From: Paragonimus westermani
Lineage: Eukaryota > Platyhelminthes > Trematoda > Plagiorchiida > Troglotrematidae
Reading direction: 5' to 3'
NCBI GenBank assembly: GCA_008508345.1
Contig: QNGE01001717.1
Span: forward strand, 1 to 64,000
DNA length: 64,000 nt
Positions 33,390 to 46,279 of this stretch are shown piece by piece (position 1 is the first letter of the stretch; every line of letters starts with the position of its first letter). A program made the translations under genes and the position numbers. The notes beneath the pieces were generated by a model. That model was not told where the DNA came from, ran no database searches, and saw only the letters and a list, made by a program, of their open reading frames with translations.

Positions 33390-36300
33390 ACCTCAGAATT
33401 CTGAAAGCCAATGATGTGTTGAAAAAGAGGCAAGTGCTTTGGAAATTTCTGACGCGCAGCTGGAAAGTAAAGTGGATAAGGTGACTGCAAAGCAGAGAGA
33501 ACGGATGGCAGCTCTCATATCGAGGATTGGGGTGCTTTTAGATGACACGGTGAAACTGCGCATTGCCAGCGAAAAGTACTGGGGAAATCCGAAAACATTC
33601 CGACTCTCAATAATGAAAAACCCGTAATCAGACACGAAAGCCGGAAAGGAGCCAGATAGAAGGAGGGTAACGGAAATCCTTCTGATGGCAGAATAGTCTG
33701 CAGCCACCGGTTTCAAACGTATATACAGAGTAGGTAGCCGGAGTTTTACAAATTTCAACAAAGCTCAAAACCAGGCACGTCCAATACTGATTGAACTGGC
33801 ACAGGTCTCCCGAAGGAACTGCGTAATCAACAAGGCTGGCAAAGAACAAACTCTCAAGAGGTAGACATTAGCTTTTTCCCGACAACAGAACGAACGCAGA
33901 GCATGGCAATGGGTCATTGTTGCCGCCAAAGAAAATAGTCTGTAGCGTTTCAGCCAGACTGTGGAGCCAAGAGGAGGATATGGCCGTACTGACGATCCCA
34001 TTGGTCTAGTGTGACAGATAAGCAGAGTTACAGGAAAGTGATTGGGATACTGTGTCTGAAAAGATCTCAACCATGACTTCATCCCGTGTGGTAGCAGTAA
34101 GTAGCGGTAGGCCCAAGGCATGTTATCGGGGTAGTGAAAGTGGTGAGGCCTCATTTGCAGCGAAGGTGAGCGCCAGCTACAAGACGGAACAAAAAGTCAA
34201 CAGTTGGCGGGGTAGCCGGGTGGCTTCACTTAGATAAATAGTACCAGAATGAACAAAGAACTTGAAAACAACTAAGGCCAAGCACCAAGTGAAGTGGATT
34301 TACCGGCTGCAGGCCTTGAAGACCACTCGAGCAATCTGCCAAAGTCAGGCTGCAATTGAGAATGCCATCTGACCGATAAGGGTGGTAATGAAGGATGGAG
34401 ATAGGAAGCCTAATGAAGGCGGTTGGGTTCCTGTGGCAAGAAGTTTTGGAAAGTTTAAAAAACTGGCCAGGCCAAGCTTTCTGGAGTTGAGGAGAGGAGC
34501 AAGTCAAAAAACAAACAATCCCTTCGGGTCCTTCTTCCCGAGAAGATTTTTGACGCAGCAAAGTTAACCGAGCTAGCGCTGCGTGGAAGTAACTTCACGT
34601 TATGGTATGCAAATGCCTGCAGCATCAGCAACAAGTGAGAGAAGCTTGAAAAGCATAGCAAAAGTTTCAATGCCAGCTGTAGTCGGAACGTGGTAAAGAC
34701 CTGAGATAACTTTGAAGAACTGTCCTGCAAAGCACTTTTCTGTCTACAAGCAGGACCGCAAGACCGACGCGCGGGTAGAGTGGTCTTGCTGTTGGTGATC
34801 AATCGGTGCAGGTAATGGAGCCCTTCTTCTCACAAGGAACTTCCAACGTACAGGCGATTCTCCGCTTTATTCTAGAGGGTAACAAGGGGTTGATTGTCTT
34901 CAGCGCCTATAGCAAACCGCTGGTTACTAGTAAGAGTTAGAGGCTCTAGATTTTGACTCAGCGAAGTTCATGGCAACTGAGGACTTCATCTTCCTGAATA
35001 TTTCTTGGATCATGGAACTATGGGACAGGTTTTCCCGGAGGAATATTCCAGGACGTGTTGCATTCCAGCTCACCAAGTTAACAGGTTCAATACCCTACTC
35101 GGTCTTAACAGGGGTATGTACAATCTGTGTAGGATCTCATGGTCGCTGGACATGAGTGGGGCACTTGTCAACTCGAAAGGTGGGGTCTCGCTCGGGAAGA
35201 GTGAACAATGGGCTCTGAGTTTTGAGTCCCGTGCGAAGGAAATGACCTCCCCTAGAAAAATTTATACAGTTTTGGTCGAATGAATATGACAGGGATTTTG
35301 GAAATGGCACGGAGTAAGGCTTGGACATTTCAGAATGGAACTTCGTTTCTTGAAGATGGATGGAAATTCATCAGAGGGTTTAAAGGGATCATGGACCAAT
35401 TTCCACCCTCGTCAACGTTAACAGCTCACAATCACCCGCCTTGGTTGAGACCAGAGATGCGTAGAGCGTCTATCAAGAAAAAAAGGCTGGAAGGAATACA
35501 AAAATTGAAAGCTGTTGTAAGTTTTCAAATCGTAGGGCTCGTGGTGGTGCAATTTGCACGGCCCCGCGCCTCGGAAAATACCATTTTGAAGCGGGACGGA
35601 TAGGCAAAGTGAGAGCAGCCCCGAGGTATTTTTAATCGTATATTTCATCCAAAGGCAAGAAGTGAGAGCTCTCTTGAGAAAGGATGTTGAACCAGCCACC
35701 GATGAAACGGAGGAAACCAACCTCCTTCGTAGATTTCTCCGAAGGGCTCACAGGAGAGACGATTTAAACAAGATTCTATCAAAATCAGTAAAACCCTGGC
35801 TTCACGGCAAAGTGGACAGTGTGTTTCTCACTGAGGAAGAAGTTGGGACGGTCCTGAGCTCCCTTGAGCTGTCCAAGTGCACAGTATCTGGTGGCATCTA
35901 TCCGGGCATAGTTAGGACATCGGCGAGGGTTTTGCAGCATCCTCTATGGTAGATCTTCATGACTTACCCAAAGAGTGGAAAAATCCCGTGCGAGTATTTT
36001 GTAGTCACTGTGGTCACTACACATAAGAGAGGCTCACGATACACACAAAACAAGGACAGACCACTGGGTCCGATGAGTAAAGTTGGAAGTGCCTGGAAAG
36101 GCATAATTGGGACAAGGATTCAGCGCACCTTGCAGATCATCGTCTTCTCAGCACTGCAAAACACGGCTTCCGGAAGAGAACCTTGTCTATCCAACCTTTT
36201 GTATTTCGTAGGTGAGGCCACGACACGATCGGACGAAGGCAGAAAGGTCGAGGTATTACACTCGGACCTCACCAAGGCTTTCCGTTCAGTAAATCACAAT

Positions 36301-37330
36301 CACCTTACCCACAGTTTGGATTAGTCTGTTATCCTCAACCAAGTGAGTGTTCGGGTGAAAGAGTCCTTGTGTAACGGGGTTTCGAAATGAAGGTTGAAAG
36401 CAGATTCCTTAAGCTGGGTACGGCCCACAGTAGTGCATCTTAAGGATTAGTTTCGAGTCCTTCCCTCTTCCTAAGGTTCAACAATGATCTAGTGAGTAGG
36501 CTTAGCATCCTGTGCTTTATATTTGCAGATGGTGTTAAGATAGCAATATTGGCGAACCGGATTCCTTAACACCGAATCTCATCGCAGTGGCACAGCGGTC
36601 TCCTGAGTGGAATCGTCCATTAAATGCCACCAGGTACCCAATCAAAACCGGAAACTCAACCCTCAGAAGTAGTCGGCCCTCACTGGATGCGTAGAAAAGA
36701 CTAGAGGCTTGAGAATATTGATCAAGGACGACTTCGGGCCTTCAGCTCAATGCACAGCGGCTGCGCGCAGAGCCCGCGGTGAGCTGTCTAGACTTAAGAC
36801 AGTTTCGTCTAACAAGCGACCGGAAGTATTTCTGCCGATGTACAAAACCATGGTTCTGCCCCATCTGGAGTGCTGAGTGCAGGCATAGAGACTCTACCTG
36901 TGCATGCACATCTCCAGCGAATTAAGAGGGCACGAAAACATGCAACTCGAATGACAATAGAATTTGAGAGCAAACTCTTCCAGGGTCGATTGGAGGAGCT
37001 CGGAGTGTACTCCGTGGGAGATGGAAAGACGGGTGGTCTTACTGAGACCTTCGAAAATCTGAAAGACGTGGGCAGCGTTAAGGTTACAGGTTTGTTTGTA
37101 CAAGTGGGTCAAGGTGCCCTCAACAGAGGTCATGTTCTCCGCTTAAAGAAGAGTATGGGTCGTTTGCACTCATGAGGAAACTTCCTCAGCCATCGAATGG
37201 TGAACGCTTCAAACAGGATTCCGTGCGAGACAGTTCATAGCAATACTGTGGGCTGTTTCAAACCGCGCCTAAATAAGGTGTGGCCAGAGATATTTCCACA
37301 TGTCCAACCTAGCGGACTTGACTTAGCAAG
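33390..37330 (+). mobile_element. CR1/Jockey-like LINE E, near full length but degraded
   Basis: Pieces occur in canonical order on the plus strand. 33439-33630 is an Arg/Glu-rich, possibly coiled-coil segment, followed near 33760-33840 by ARPILIELAQVSRRN, like the RNA-binding ORF1-type domain. From 34560 comes LALRGSNFTLWYANA, the start of the endonuclease. 35430-35500 holds PWLRPEMRRASIKKKRLEG (linker). 35662-35950 holds VFLTEEEVGTVLSSLELSK. At 36060-36320 RT motifs read QNTASGREPCLSNLL and VLHSDLTKAFRSVNHN (catalytic D kept). At 36510-36545 the YxDD box reads FIFADGVKI (second D to G). 36830-37300 carries LPHLEC, ATRMTIEF, RGHVLRLKK and NKVWPEI. About 3.9 kb in all, with many frameshifts and stops. 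Confidence 0.8.
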
Positions 37331-40300
37331 ATAGTGGAGTCACAGGGGAGTGTGGGAGTCTGAGCTATCTTCCTTGCCTGGCATGTTCATTCTACTAAAC
37401 GGACCCAGAGCAGTTGTTGGATATTTCTGACGCGCAATTAGTGTTTTAGATTTTGTCTATTACAGTGTCCACTCAAGCATACCCCTGTGCCGCAGGTAAT
37501 GTAGCTGATACGTAAATGGTTAAGCATTCCAGTGTAACGCACCGGGTGGAGGTTGTGGAATTTTTGGTTCGATAGTGAAGGCCCTCCTGATAATAACACT
37601 ACACTGTTTGTGGGCGTTGGCATCAGTGCATTTTCTACCCTGACAGCCCATTCACTTGTGAAGCTTTCATGTTATTGTACGCCATCCTCCCTTCCGGTCT
37701 CAAGTTACCATGACGTTTTTACATAGTTGTAATATCTGCTAGGCACAAGTTGGAAACCCTCGGCCGAAGGCCAAACTGCTAAACCGTTTATACGTCGTTG
37801 TCTACAGACCAAGAAGGGTGATACCGCAGGTGTCAACTAGAGAAAATTGCGCTTACTCTCACGCTGCTGTCCGTACAGAGGACGTGGGTTGAAGTAGTTC
37901 TCTCTTCATCAGCCACACTCCACTTCACCTTTAAGTTCCAAGGTGCCTACCGATGTAACTGGGAGGTTGAATTAACGTGACTCAAAAAAGATAACAATAA
38001 AAACACTACTCGCCGCACCAAAAGTCAAACTGCGGCTATGCACCATCGAGATATCAAAAAAGGGATGCAAGTTTAAACTTGGTTATGACTGTTGAGTCTT
38101 CTGTGTCACAGATGGAATCAAGTGTATGGAGGTCCGGTTGTAACGATTTGAGTTGCAGGTGACTAGTTCCTTCTTTACGCTTTTTCATCATCGTGCAACG
38201 AGTTGATAGAGTCACCTGCTGCTTAGGAGAATCCTCCTTAATTGTTAGAACGTCCTGCACTGTGATAGGAAAATTCTGGAAAGAACGATATCCCACTGAT
38301 CCCACCCAAGAGGGGATGAGGTTGAAGTTTTAGTTGAAGGGTCATCGGATGTCCCTCACTTGCGTCTGTCACGTCTATTATGGTTGAAGTCCTTCATACT
38401 AATGGCCTGCAGGAAGCCTGCACCGGACATCTTTTGTTTAGACCACCGTCTGAGGTTTGTGGTGGCTTTTTTCCTTTCTGTCATATTTTCTCTCGCCCAT
38501 ATAGATAACTAAGCAGCCAACACGGGCTTTGAAATCGAAGAAGCGGAACGCAAAAATTCGGAAATCCCACCTCATGTGGGACGATCGCAGTTCCGGGTGC
38601 TCTTTTCTGACATTTCAGTGTAAATATTCCGGATGACCGATTAGCAACAGCTACTTCGTTTTGTGCAAGTTGATTTTGAGCCTGAATTGTCTTCGCACAT
38701 GTCCGGGAGTTCGGTTGTACTTCTGCCAGCGTTAGACGTTACCTAGGCTTTTGTCACTATTCATTAAGAGACCGGTGCTAAAGAAGTAATTTCGGGGATC
38801 GACTTGTCGCAGATTCCTGGGAATTCAGGCGGATGGGTGTCATGGATCTGCAGTCTTGGTTTGCAGCAGATTTCCCTTAAGCCCGTTCGATAGCCGTGCT
38901 CTGAACACATCCGATGGCAGGTGTATTCTTCTCCAGGCTGGTGTACACGACTTTAGTACCAAACTGACGGGGTGAACTTGGCTAAACCATATCATGTGTT
39001 CGGAAGGCATTTTTATTTTTGCAGGGGATGATTCGTCTAATCATTCTGAAAGAAGTGGGCCCTTATTTTGCACACGTATCAAGGTGATAAGCGAAGGACA
39101 ACCGCTGAGGCAGCTACGTACCTAGGACTTCCTTCAGGTCAAACGGCTTAATATCCACCGGGCGGAACGCATTATACTACACACAGACTGTCAAAAATTT
39201 TGCCCCGCGACATGTGCGCAAAATGGCCCCCACTCACAAGTGAGCTGCAACAGTACGATCACTGTTTAATTGCGGCAGTATCAACGTATAATCAACCGAG
39301 GTCGGTCGCAATTCAAAATTTCAATCTTTTGCGAAAAGAGCACAGTTTGAGATAAAACACGGAAAGAAAAAAAATCAGGTGTGGGTAGTATTCACACGTG
39401 CATTGCTCAATACGCAGCGGCAATAAAATAATTTACAAGCGTATATGTAGTCTGTGTTATCCATGCACATTGCAGTCATAAACAGCGGGAAGGTGTACAA
39501 CACAACCATGCATACAGTGCTGGCACAACTTTTAATCCATGACCATTGGTTGCGCCGAACATGGTCTTTTCTTTCTCGGAGTACCGTCGACCTAACCTAT
39601 TTATGCCTTGCTTGTTGGACACCTGGACATCCAGTTCAACTCCAGTAACGTCCACTGCCTATTCACAGATAGCTTTCTCTGCGCTGCAGTAAGCCCATGT
39701 TACCCTTTCGTCCGTCCCTGGTAGTCCTGCAATCTGGAATGACGCACACGAGAATATTTGTCACAAAACACTGTTCCGTTCACTGCTTGTGTAAGTTCGT
39801 TGAGACGCACGGGCCATACCTTCCAAGAACTTGTAAGGAGCTCCAAATACCTCCCTTCTTAAGTAGTTATTCTGATGTCATCACGGTATCTCTGTGTGTA
39901 CTCCTGCCATTTGAAGGGCATGTGAGAGTGCATGTGGCAAGTTAGCTGAGCGCTGTGTGAGTGAAAGTTGCATCTGCTGAGTAGCAAGCAAACAAACGTC
40001 TGAGGTTGACTTCACTTGTCGGTCGGTCAACAAAAGATGTGCACCTTGGTGAGTATCTACATACCTATCGATGCGACAGGCCAGCAGATGCTTTGCCGTG
40101 GTCAATTCTTATTTATCGTTACCTTCACCAAGACCTTGAGGAGACTTTTGAGAGAACAGTTTACTCACTTCATTTTCCCGTGTTATGGATGGTGATCTAT
40201 TGTTCGCCTTTTATCCGCTCCTAGCGACATACAAACCTCACGAACTGAAGAGTTCTCTACACGAGGACCCTGATCAGGGTGGAGTCTACCAGGGGCTCTC

Positions 40301-41624
40301 CAAAGGTCCAGTCGATAGTCTGCAATGACTTTTTAGTGTCGTTGTGTCCGCTCATGCAAATATAACTGCTTCACTCCATTAAGTGGAGTGGACTATTAGA
40401 ACTATGTCGTACCAGTTGTTTCGGGACGTCTCAAGATAGGATTTTGCGATTTCTACACCTGCTAACCATTCGAGATGTTTGGCGGTAAGTACCTGAAAGA
40501 ATTCTCAACGCCCATCGTGGGAATTCGTGAAAGTGAAACATTTTTCACAAGGTTAGCCAAATAAAGTCTGCGCATTGGTGCGGTTCTCAAACTTGTGGTC
40601 GTGCGGCGGCCTGTGTGTTGATGAGCCCGACATGACCAAGCCCGTAGCGCGGGTTCGTTGGGACTTCAAGTAGCATGCTTTCGTGTAAACTTATTCGGTT
40701 CATTGTTTATGCAAGCCCGGCGCAGTAAACAATCTAACAGTGAGTCAAGCCAACATTACTTTAAGATAAATTATAGGAATTAGACCAAGTTTCCATGTTA
40801 CATTTTATTCAGTGATTAATTATTCAGATAACATGTCATGAAGTTGGATGCCCCATCTGTGTAAGTCTTCGACAGACTGTGCCCTCCCCCACACTGATGT
40901 ACGCTCATTTTTCCAGGTTCTCATCTCATGACAAATAAATGCTCGTTACAACTAGTCCGAAGTTCTTAGCTATCGGAGATGAGTAGCTGCAATCTCTTTT
41001 GAGGTTCATTTTCACAGACCTATATTTCGCACTAATCTTTGAAAATTGTACTGCCACTGACATTCAGAGAAAAAGGTTTCTTCAAGAGATTTAAGATCAC
41101 AGCTGTTAGGGCATCTTCGTGTCAACGTAATGCTTCAGCACGTTAGATACAGCGCGCGAGACAGTCTATGAAAGTTCGCCTCGTATTATTTGTTGGTGAG
41201 GGCGCACAGAAAACAGGTTAGCTCAGTCAGTATGAGTGGTTCTCTTGAGAAAAGCGATAATGTGTCAGTCGGTTCATGGTCTCGGAGCTGGTGGCACTCC
41301 CAACCCTGCAAGTTTACATGCCACCCCATGTTGGTTGAAACTGGCAACATTTTCCTAAAAGCTGTGTCCTTGGACCAGCCTTACTCTTCAGGCATGCCAG
41401 ACGGATCTCGTGAACGAAATAGAAAGACCTACAGCTCTTCACATACGAAGACGCTCCGGTGACCAGACGCCATAGGAGGGAGCAGTGCCGCTTGCTGGAC
41501 AACCAGAATGGAGGAAGAACACTACTTGGGAACGACGGTCTAGCTAGGTTTCCACATCAGGTAGTCGCAAAACGTTTCAATATATCTTCTGTGATGCAGA
41601 AGCATGTCGTTGGTGCTGGTGGAT
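37331..41624. other. Large unassigned stretch
   Basis: No gene or known repeat is supportable. The ORFs inspected, among them 38054-38305 minus (83 codons), 39454-39648 plus, 39697-39945 plus, 39881-40105 minus and 41190-41462 plus, lack domains and splice support. The minus ORF at 38054-38305 is polar and Lys/Ser-rich and could be a small exon, but only its length suggests it. Confidence 0.35.
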
Positions 41625-41945
41625 TGGTTCTCGCTCAGGATGCCAACAACTCTAACATGCGGGCCAGCCGACTCTACTTTGAATGCTCGCGACTTCGCGG
41701 ACCAACCTTCGGGCAACGTGGACGCACCAGGGGACAGCGTTCTTCCGAAGTAGGGGTTCCAGCAACGGTTCTGGAAAGAGGAACAATACGAACAAGCATG
41801 GGCCGAAGGCCCAGTATGCCATGCACACGACTTACACAAACGCAAACCGAAACGGCACCGGCAGCACAGCAGCACGCCAGGTCACACAACTCAAATTCAA
41901 TTCGTGCGCGCTTGCTGGTTTCGGTTGCGCGTTACACAACAACCC
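41625..41945 (+). repeat. Dispersed repeat R1, well preserved copy e
   Basis: This matches copy c (10665-10980) over its whole length. The long plus-strand ORF at 41459-41983 (174 codons) and the minus-strand ORF at 41540-41875 both run through it. Since the same DNA at 10.7 kb gives ORFs of similar sequence but other lengths, I read these as consequences of a GC-rich, stop-poor repeat. The ORF does extend about 150 bases left of the repeat, so a coding origin of the family is not excluded. Confidence 0.7.
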
Positions 41946-42984
41946 AGAATGATACTGCACATAAGTGCAGCCGAAGGCCATAGTGCTTGAAGGACTAAGT
42001 GACCTCAAGTTCTCAGATTGCATCTTGATCATGGTTCTCGTAGGAAGTGGAGTGTTTGATGCTGTATTTTAAAGTTTGCCGCGAGAATGGTCGCCCAAAC
42101 AATACCGTAAGCTTCCTCAATAGGCTGGCTGGCAAAATGACTCACGAGAACGTCACATCTCACCATGGTAAGGAAGTACAGTGACACTTAAGTACTTCAA
42201 CGTTCACGGGACTAAATGGCACTCATGCAGCCATTATCCACCCGCCGGCCGATAAAGCTGTGAAGTAAGCTGGAGCAGTCCGTACTTGGTAGACGAATAA
42301 TGTTGAAGCGTTTCACAAGAGCGAAGCCAGGAAGTCAGCAAGTAACTATCGACTGACTGGTTTCACATAGCTCCTGGTGAAAGTAATTAAACTAAATTGC
42401 TGAGCGCCCAGTGTTGATCTTGTCCAAGTTTGTTGCGTTATTTTGTGATCACTGAGGTTTACTTGATGTTGAAAGGTGGCCCCACGCTTTACTCTTTTCC
42501 CCAAATGAGATACATTACTCATCCTTGCTCTTACACCACCTACTTTGACCGTTTCAATTACCCCTATTCAGTCCGAGCCCTGTAAACTTCTAAATGTCGA
42601 AATTAGACATTTTTCTTCCATATTTTTCCTTGAGTAGTTTATGATTCCCGTCGTTCCTCGATGCATGAACAGTCGTTTTGCTCTGACCAAACCAATGACC
42701 ATTTGCTTGAGTGAGCTCAACCCGTTTTTCTGTTAACCATTGTTGATCGGTGCCTAGTTGTCGATTTGTTGTCCGGGCACTTTCTTTCTTCGATTTCTGA
42801 GGATTTTCACATTCGAGGGGAGAGACAGTTCTCTTGTACATTGATTCAATTAGTACCGTATTAAATCCAGTTATTGCGAGCGCATTTTCGTTAACCCTTC
42901 CGAGGATAGATTATCTCTGTCGTTGAATATTGAGAGGCATTTACTGGATCAACGGATTACGCGTGACTCTGTGTGAACTTGAAT
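41946..42984. other. Unassigned DNA
   Basis: No gene is supportable. The right end may be the decayed 5' part of the LINE RT fragment that follows. Confidence 0.35.
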
Positions 42985-43680
42985 CGTTAGCAAACGATTC
43001 AATACCCAGCAAAAACAATTCGTTGGGTGGAAGCAAACAAAGCTTCGTAAAGAAAAGGTCTCAGCTGTTGATGTTGCACTTTTCGGGCGGAGCAACTAAA
43101 TTTTTGGACGGAGGTAAAACGGTCAGTGTACGTTATGTGGACTTTGGTGAGGCATTTGGCATGATTAATCAACGCTTGCCGTTTCCAAACCTGCAGCATC
43201 ATTGGGTAGCAGCAGTTATACCTACTTACTGTGCATCAGTATTCAAAATTACTACTGAGGGATACAACTCGGAAGAGTCGCTTACTTTCAGCGGACTCCC
43301 ATAGCGATCATCTCTTGGATCTTTGCTCACCCTAATTATGGTGAACCACAGTGATTTCTGTATCGTTTCCAAATTGCGGATTCTGTGGTGAACTGGAAAT
43401 TATTGAGAATGCGATTGTGGATCTCAATCAGTCTGGCAGATTAAGGGTTGTTGACCGACTGGTCAAGGTTGGGCAATATCTGGATCCGGGAAGTTCCAGA
43501 TTAAACTCAGATCTTACGTGCTGCCCAGTTTCCCTGTGCATGCGAGTCTGCTCATATGCAGCCTTGACTGAAAGTCAACAGTTCGAACAAATGTGCATAC
43601 CTGTATGCTTTTTCTGTTTTGTTATGTTTTCAGCCGAAAAATTACAGAACTATCTTCAGTTGGTGTAAGGCACTAAGCAG
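42985..43680 (+). mobile_element. LINE fragment I: reverse transcriptase palm
   Basis: Within 42930-43304 the frame contains GGKTVSVRYVDFGEAFGMIN, matching RT motif A ('VDVVYLDFSKAFDMVNH') with the catalytic Asp kept. It continues QRLPFPNLQHH ('RLL..KL') and ends SLTFSGLP at the start of motif B ('SGVPQGS'). Then the frame breaks. 43351-43560 carries a later RT segment (VDLNQSGRLRVVDRLVKVGQ). Endonuclease and C-terminal parts are missing. Confidence 0.65.
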
Positions 43681-44459
43681 GCCGACACAACACTGTTTAC
43701 TGTGTACCTTACAAGTGGACACGTGCCGAAGAGAGAGCCCGCAATTTGGTCCTCGCTGGTGCAGTTAAGCTGGAGTTGAGTTGGCACGGTTTGTTTCGCG
43801 GTGTCACAAACGGTTACAATTACGCACTTTGTGTTCGCATCTTCATTGTGCAATCCTGGATCACGTTCTGTTCCGTCTGATATATTACGGGTTTAATTAG
43901 CATTATTGTGGTGGATACTCAGGCCGGAGGTGTGGGTATTCCAACACTCGGCGAAGCACCTCAACGCGAAGGGAGGCACGTCTAAAACCCCACAACGAGC
44001 GGATCGGGGACGACGGGGGAGACCGGATGAGTCATCTCCCGACTGGATCGGACCAACGGGCGAGACATGGCAGGGAAAAGAGAAGGAACGAAGAGATCGG
44101 AGGCCCGATTATTCCAACATTCGCAGGAATATCGCGAAGCGATCGTTGACTACGCTCAGAGGCTAGTGGAGATAGATGGAAGAGAAAAAGAGCAACCTGA
44201 CGAGTGATCACTCAACGAAATCGGACTAACAGGCGAAGAATGTCAGGCAGAAAACCCCCTGATAGACGGCGCCGATCACGCACATAAACCTGGCAGAAGT
44301 GCACATGATGCGTGAGCGGAAACCTGGGAATGTTGTGGTCTGGAATGATGACTAATGAACCGGAGCGCGCGTGTGGCATGAGGACTAACGTATTGGACAA
44401 TAAAGATTGTGCTTTAGTGGACGTCTTTTCGTTACATTGTGACCATTAGTATTAGTATT
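43681..44459. other. Unassigned DNA with a basic ORF and a short internal repetition
   Basis: The plus-strand ORF at 43906-44166 encodes a basic peptide (RADRGRRGRPDESSPDWIG). A related phrase recurs about 180 bases later: gatcggaccaacgggcgag at 44048 compares with aatcggactaacaggcgaa at 44219. This suggests a repeated unit in a decayed coding or repeat sequence. I cannot name it. Confidence 0.35.
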
Positions 44460-44935
44460 GTCCCGTTAATAATTATGATGTATAGTTCTCAACATATATG
44501 CGGAAAGCACGCGGGGGTGTGCGCAATCACTGAGGATAACTACGGGCAATACGAAACAAAAAATAAATATCACTAAAACGTAAAACTCGCCGCCGAAAAC
44601 GGCGCAATCATAAGGAAAATGAACGTAGCCCGCAAAACTTTGGCGCGTGCAGCTGAAAGAAGATGGTTTACTTGTTCCGCACACCGGTGCAGAAAATGTG
44701 GTGCTACATCAAGTCACCATTTACAAGATGTTTTAAATGGTTCATCATCACACCGGGAAATACGTCCAAACGCATCGCTAGGATGCTCCGATACTACTTG
44801 ATATAACTAGCGTCACGTTTACTGTGACGAATAATATGTCTACAACACTTTTGATGAACACTTTATGCGACGTTAATATGTTTGCGCTGGTTAGTAAAAT
44901 GTATGACGTCGTCAACTAACTGGTACGGTGTTTTG
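44460..44935 (+). repeat. Dispersed repeat R2, shorter copy
   Basis: This matches 14030-14347 and 14597-14720 with no gap between the two blocks (junction at 44811-44812). A further short match, 45042-45090, compares with 15635-15690. See the other R2 copy for the ORFs shared by both. Confidence 0.7.
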
Positions 44936-45871
44936 TGATTTACTCGGAAATTTCTCGGGCAACCGGGCTATTGAGGCAACGTTTTGGAAGGCCTTTGTGA
45001 GATGTGTTCCAAATGTAGCTCAAATAATGCCATTCTGCCGGGTTTACTAGTAAGCGCCGATTTTACATTTCCCAGCAATCTAGGTGATGCGTACGTTGAA
45101 AAACTTTACTCTCCTCTTCATCCCACGCTTGCTAGTAATAGCGAGTTGATATGACCTAACAGCAAACGCTGCACAAGACTTGAGTGCATTCTGATGGAAA
45201 AGAGCGATCACTATGATAGCTGATTAGCTACTATATACAGTGGCTTGATGAAGAAAGCCGATGACGAACAGGTTACAGAAAAATGCCGCTCACCGGAAAG
45301 AGGAAGTAATAATGCTAAAATGCTTCCTAACTGGTGAGGAACCTCCGAGATCTACAAAAGTGGTCCTGCTAAATGATGCAACTGGGGATAACATTGTAAG
45401 ATTCTGCTTTCCCCCATATCGCCAGTCCGTGCATATAGCACGACTTCAATAAAAATGGTTTTTTCTTCATTGATTAGCCACTGGTAGGCTGTAAACCGAG
45501 CTACTTCTATTCACGTCAGTTCTCCTCATATGTTTTCGAGGTCTTGAGTCTCATGTTTATCACAGGAATCTTTTTCGGCTCATAATATTTTGGTTTTACG
45601 TAACAGAATGTGAGCGGTCTAAACCTCGTGTGATCGGTGAGCTAAAGGTAAGCTCCCAATCGTAAAAGATGACTGTAAAACATCATCCTGGCACTTAAAT
45701 AAGCAGTACCAGTTCATCAACTCACTAAGCCACCAGTGAGTTACAGAAGTATTGTACTGACATATGAGTGTGATGTATAATCTTGTTGAAATATATGCCT
45801 ATTTACTAGTTGTGCGAGATGAATGTGAGTGGGGAGGCTTGATTACGTTGAGCTTCGTTTCAGCCAGTTAA
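44936..45871. other. Unassigned DNA
   Basis: Apart from the R2-like patch at 45042-45090 I see no gene or known repeat. Short ORFs only. Confidence 0.35.
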
Positions 45872-46264
45872 TCAGGAAGCGTCCTGTTTTGTTGATTTTT
45901 CATGAACGTTCCCTTTTGTCTTCTGCTTGTATACTAGAAGAAAATTCCGTGCTGGTAAAGTATGGGGTATAGTGTTTACATTTTCCAATAAGTCCATCCG
46001 TCGTTTGACTTCATGTCGTATCACGTGGAAGAAGTACGAAGCAGCATAGTCGCAGTCGAAGCTCGATGTGCGACTATCTACCGACGCAAACACCCAGTCT
46101 AGCAGGTTAGTAACCAGCCAGTCTTGTGAAATGAGCTGATATGAAATGAAATTAATTGGGCTAAACGGAACTGATTGAAGCCGAACTGAATAATCACCTG
46201 GGTTTTGCGTCGAACTCCATGTACTACGGTCTACGTAGGACCACTGCTCGAGTATGCTGATCAA
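45872..46264 (-). CDS. Hypothetical ORF, 130 codons
   Basis: The minus-strand frame opens at ATG 46264 and ends at 45872. The peptide is mixed (FVSYQL-like hydrophobic strands, then HVIRHEVKRRMDLLENVN, basic C-terminus) with no domain that I recognise. There are no convincing splice signals at either end. It lies immediately before the plus-strand LINE fragment J and might be antisense of unrecognised LINE sequence. The plus strand has stops throughout, which slightly favours the minus frame. Confidence 0.25.
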   Translation of the reverse strand: MISILEQWSYVDRSTWSSTQNPGDYSVRLQSVPFSPINFISYQLISQDWLVTNLLDWVFASVDSRTSSFDCDYAASYFFHVIRHEVKRRMDLLENVNTIPHTLPARNFLLVYKQKTKGNVHEKSTKQDAS

Positions 46265-46279
46265 TTAAGGTAAAACGGC

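Noticed and set aside
41459..41983. 174-codon plus-strand ORF as a host gene
   Set aside because: Most of it lies in dispersed repeat R1, and the equivalent DNA at 10.7 kb does not keep this frame. The length is explained by GC-rich, stop-poor DNA.
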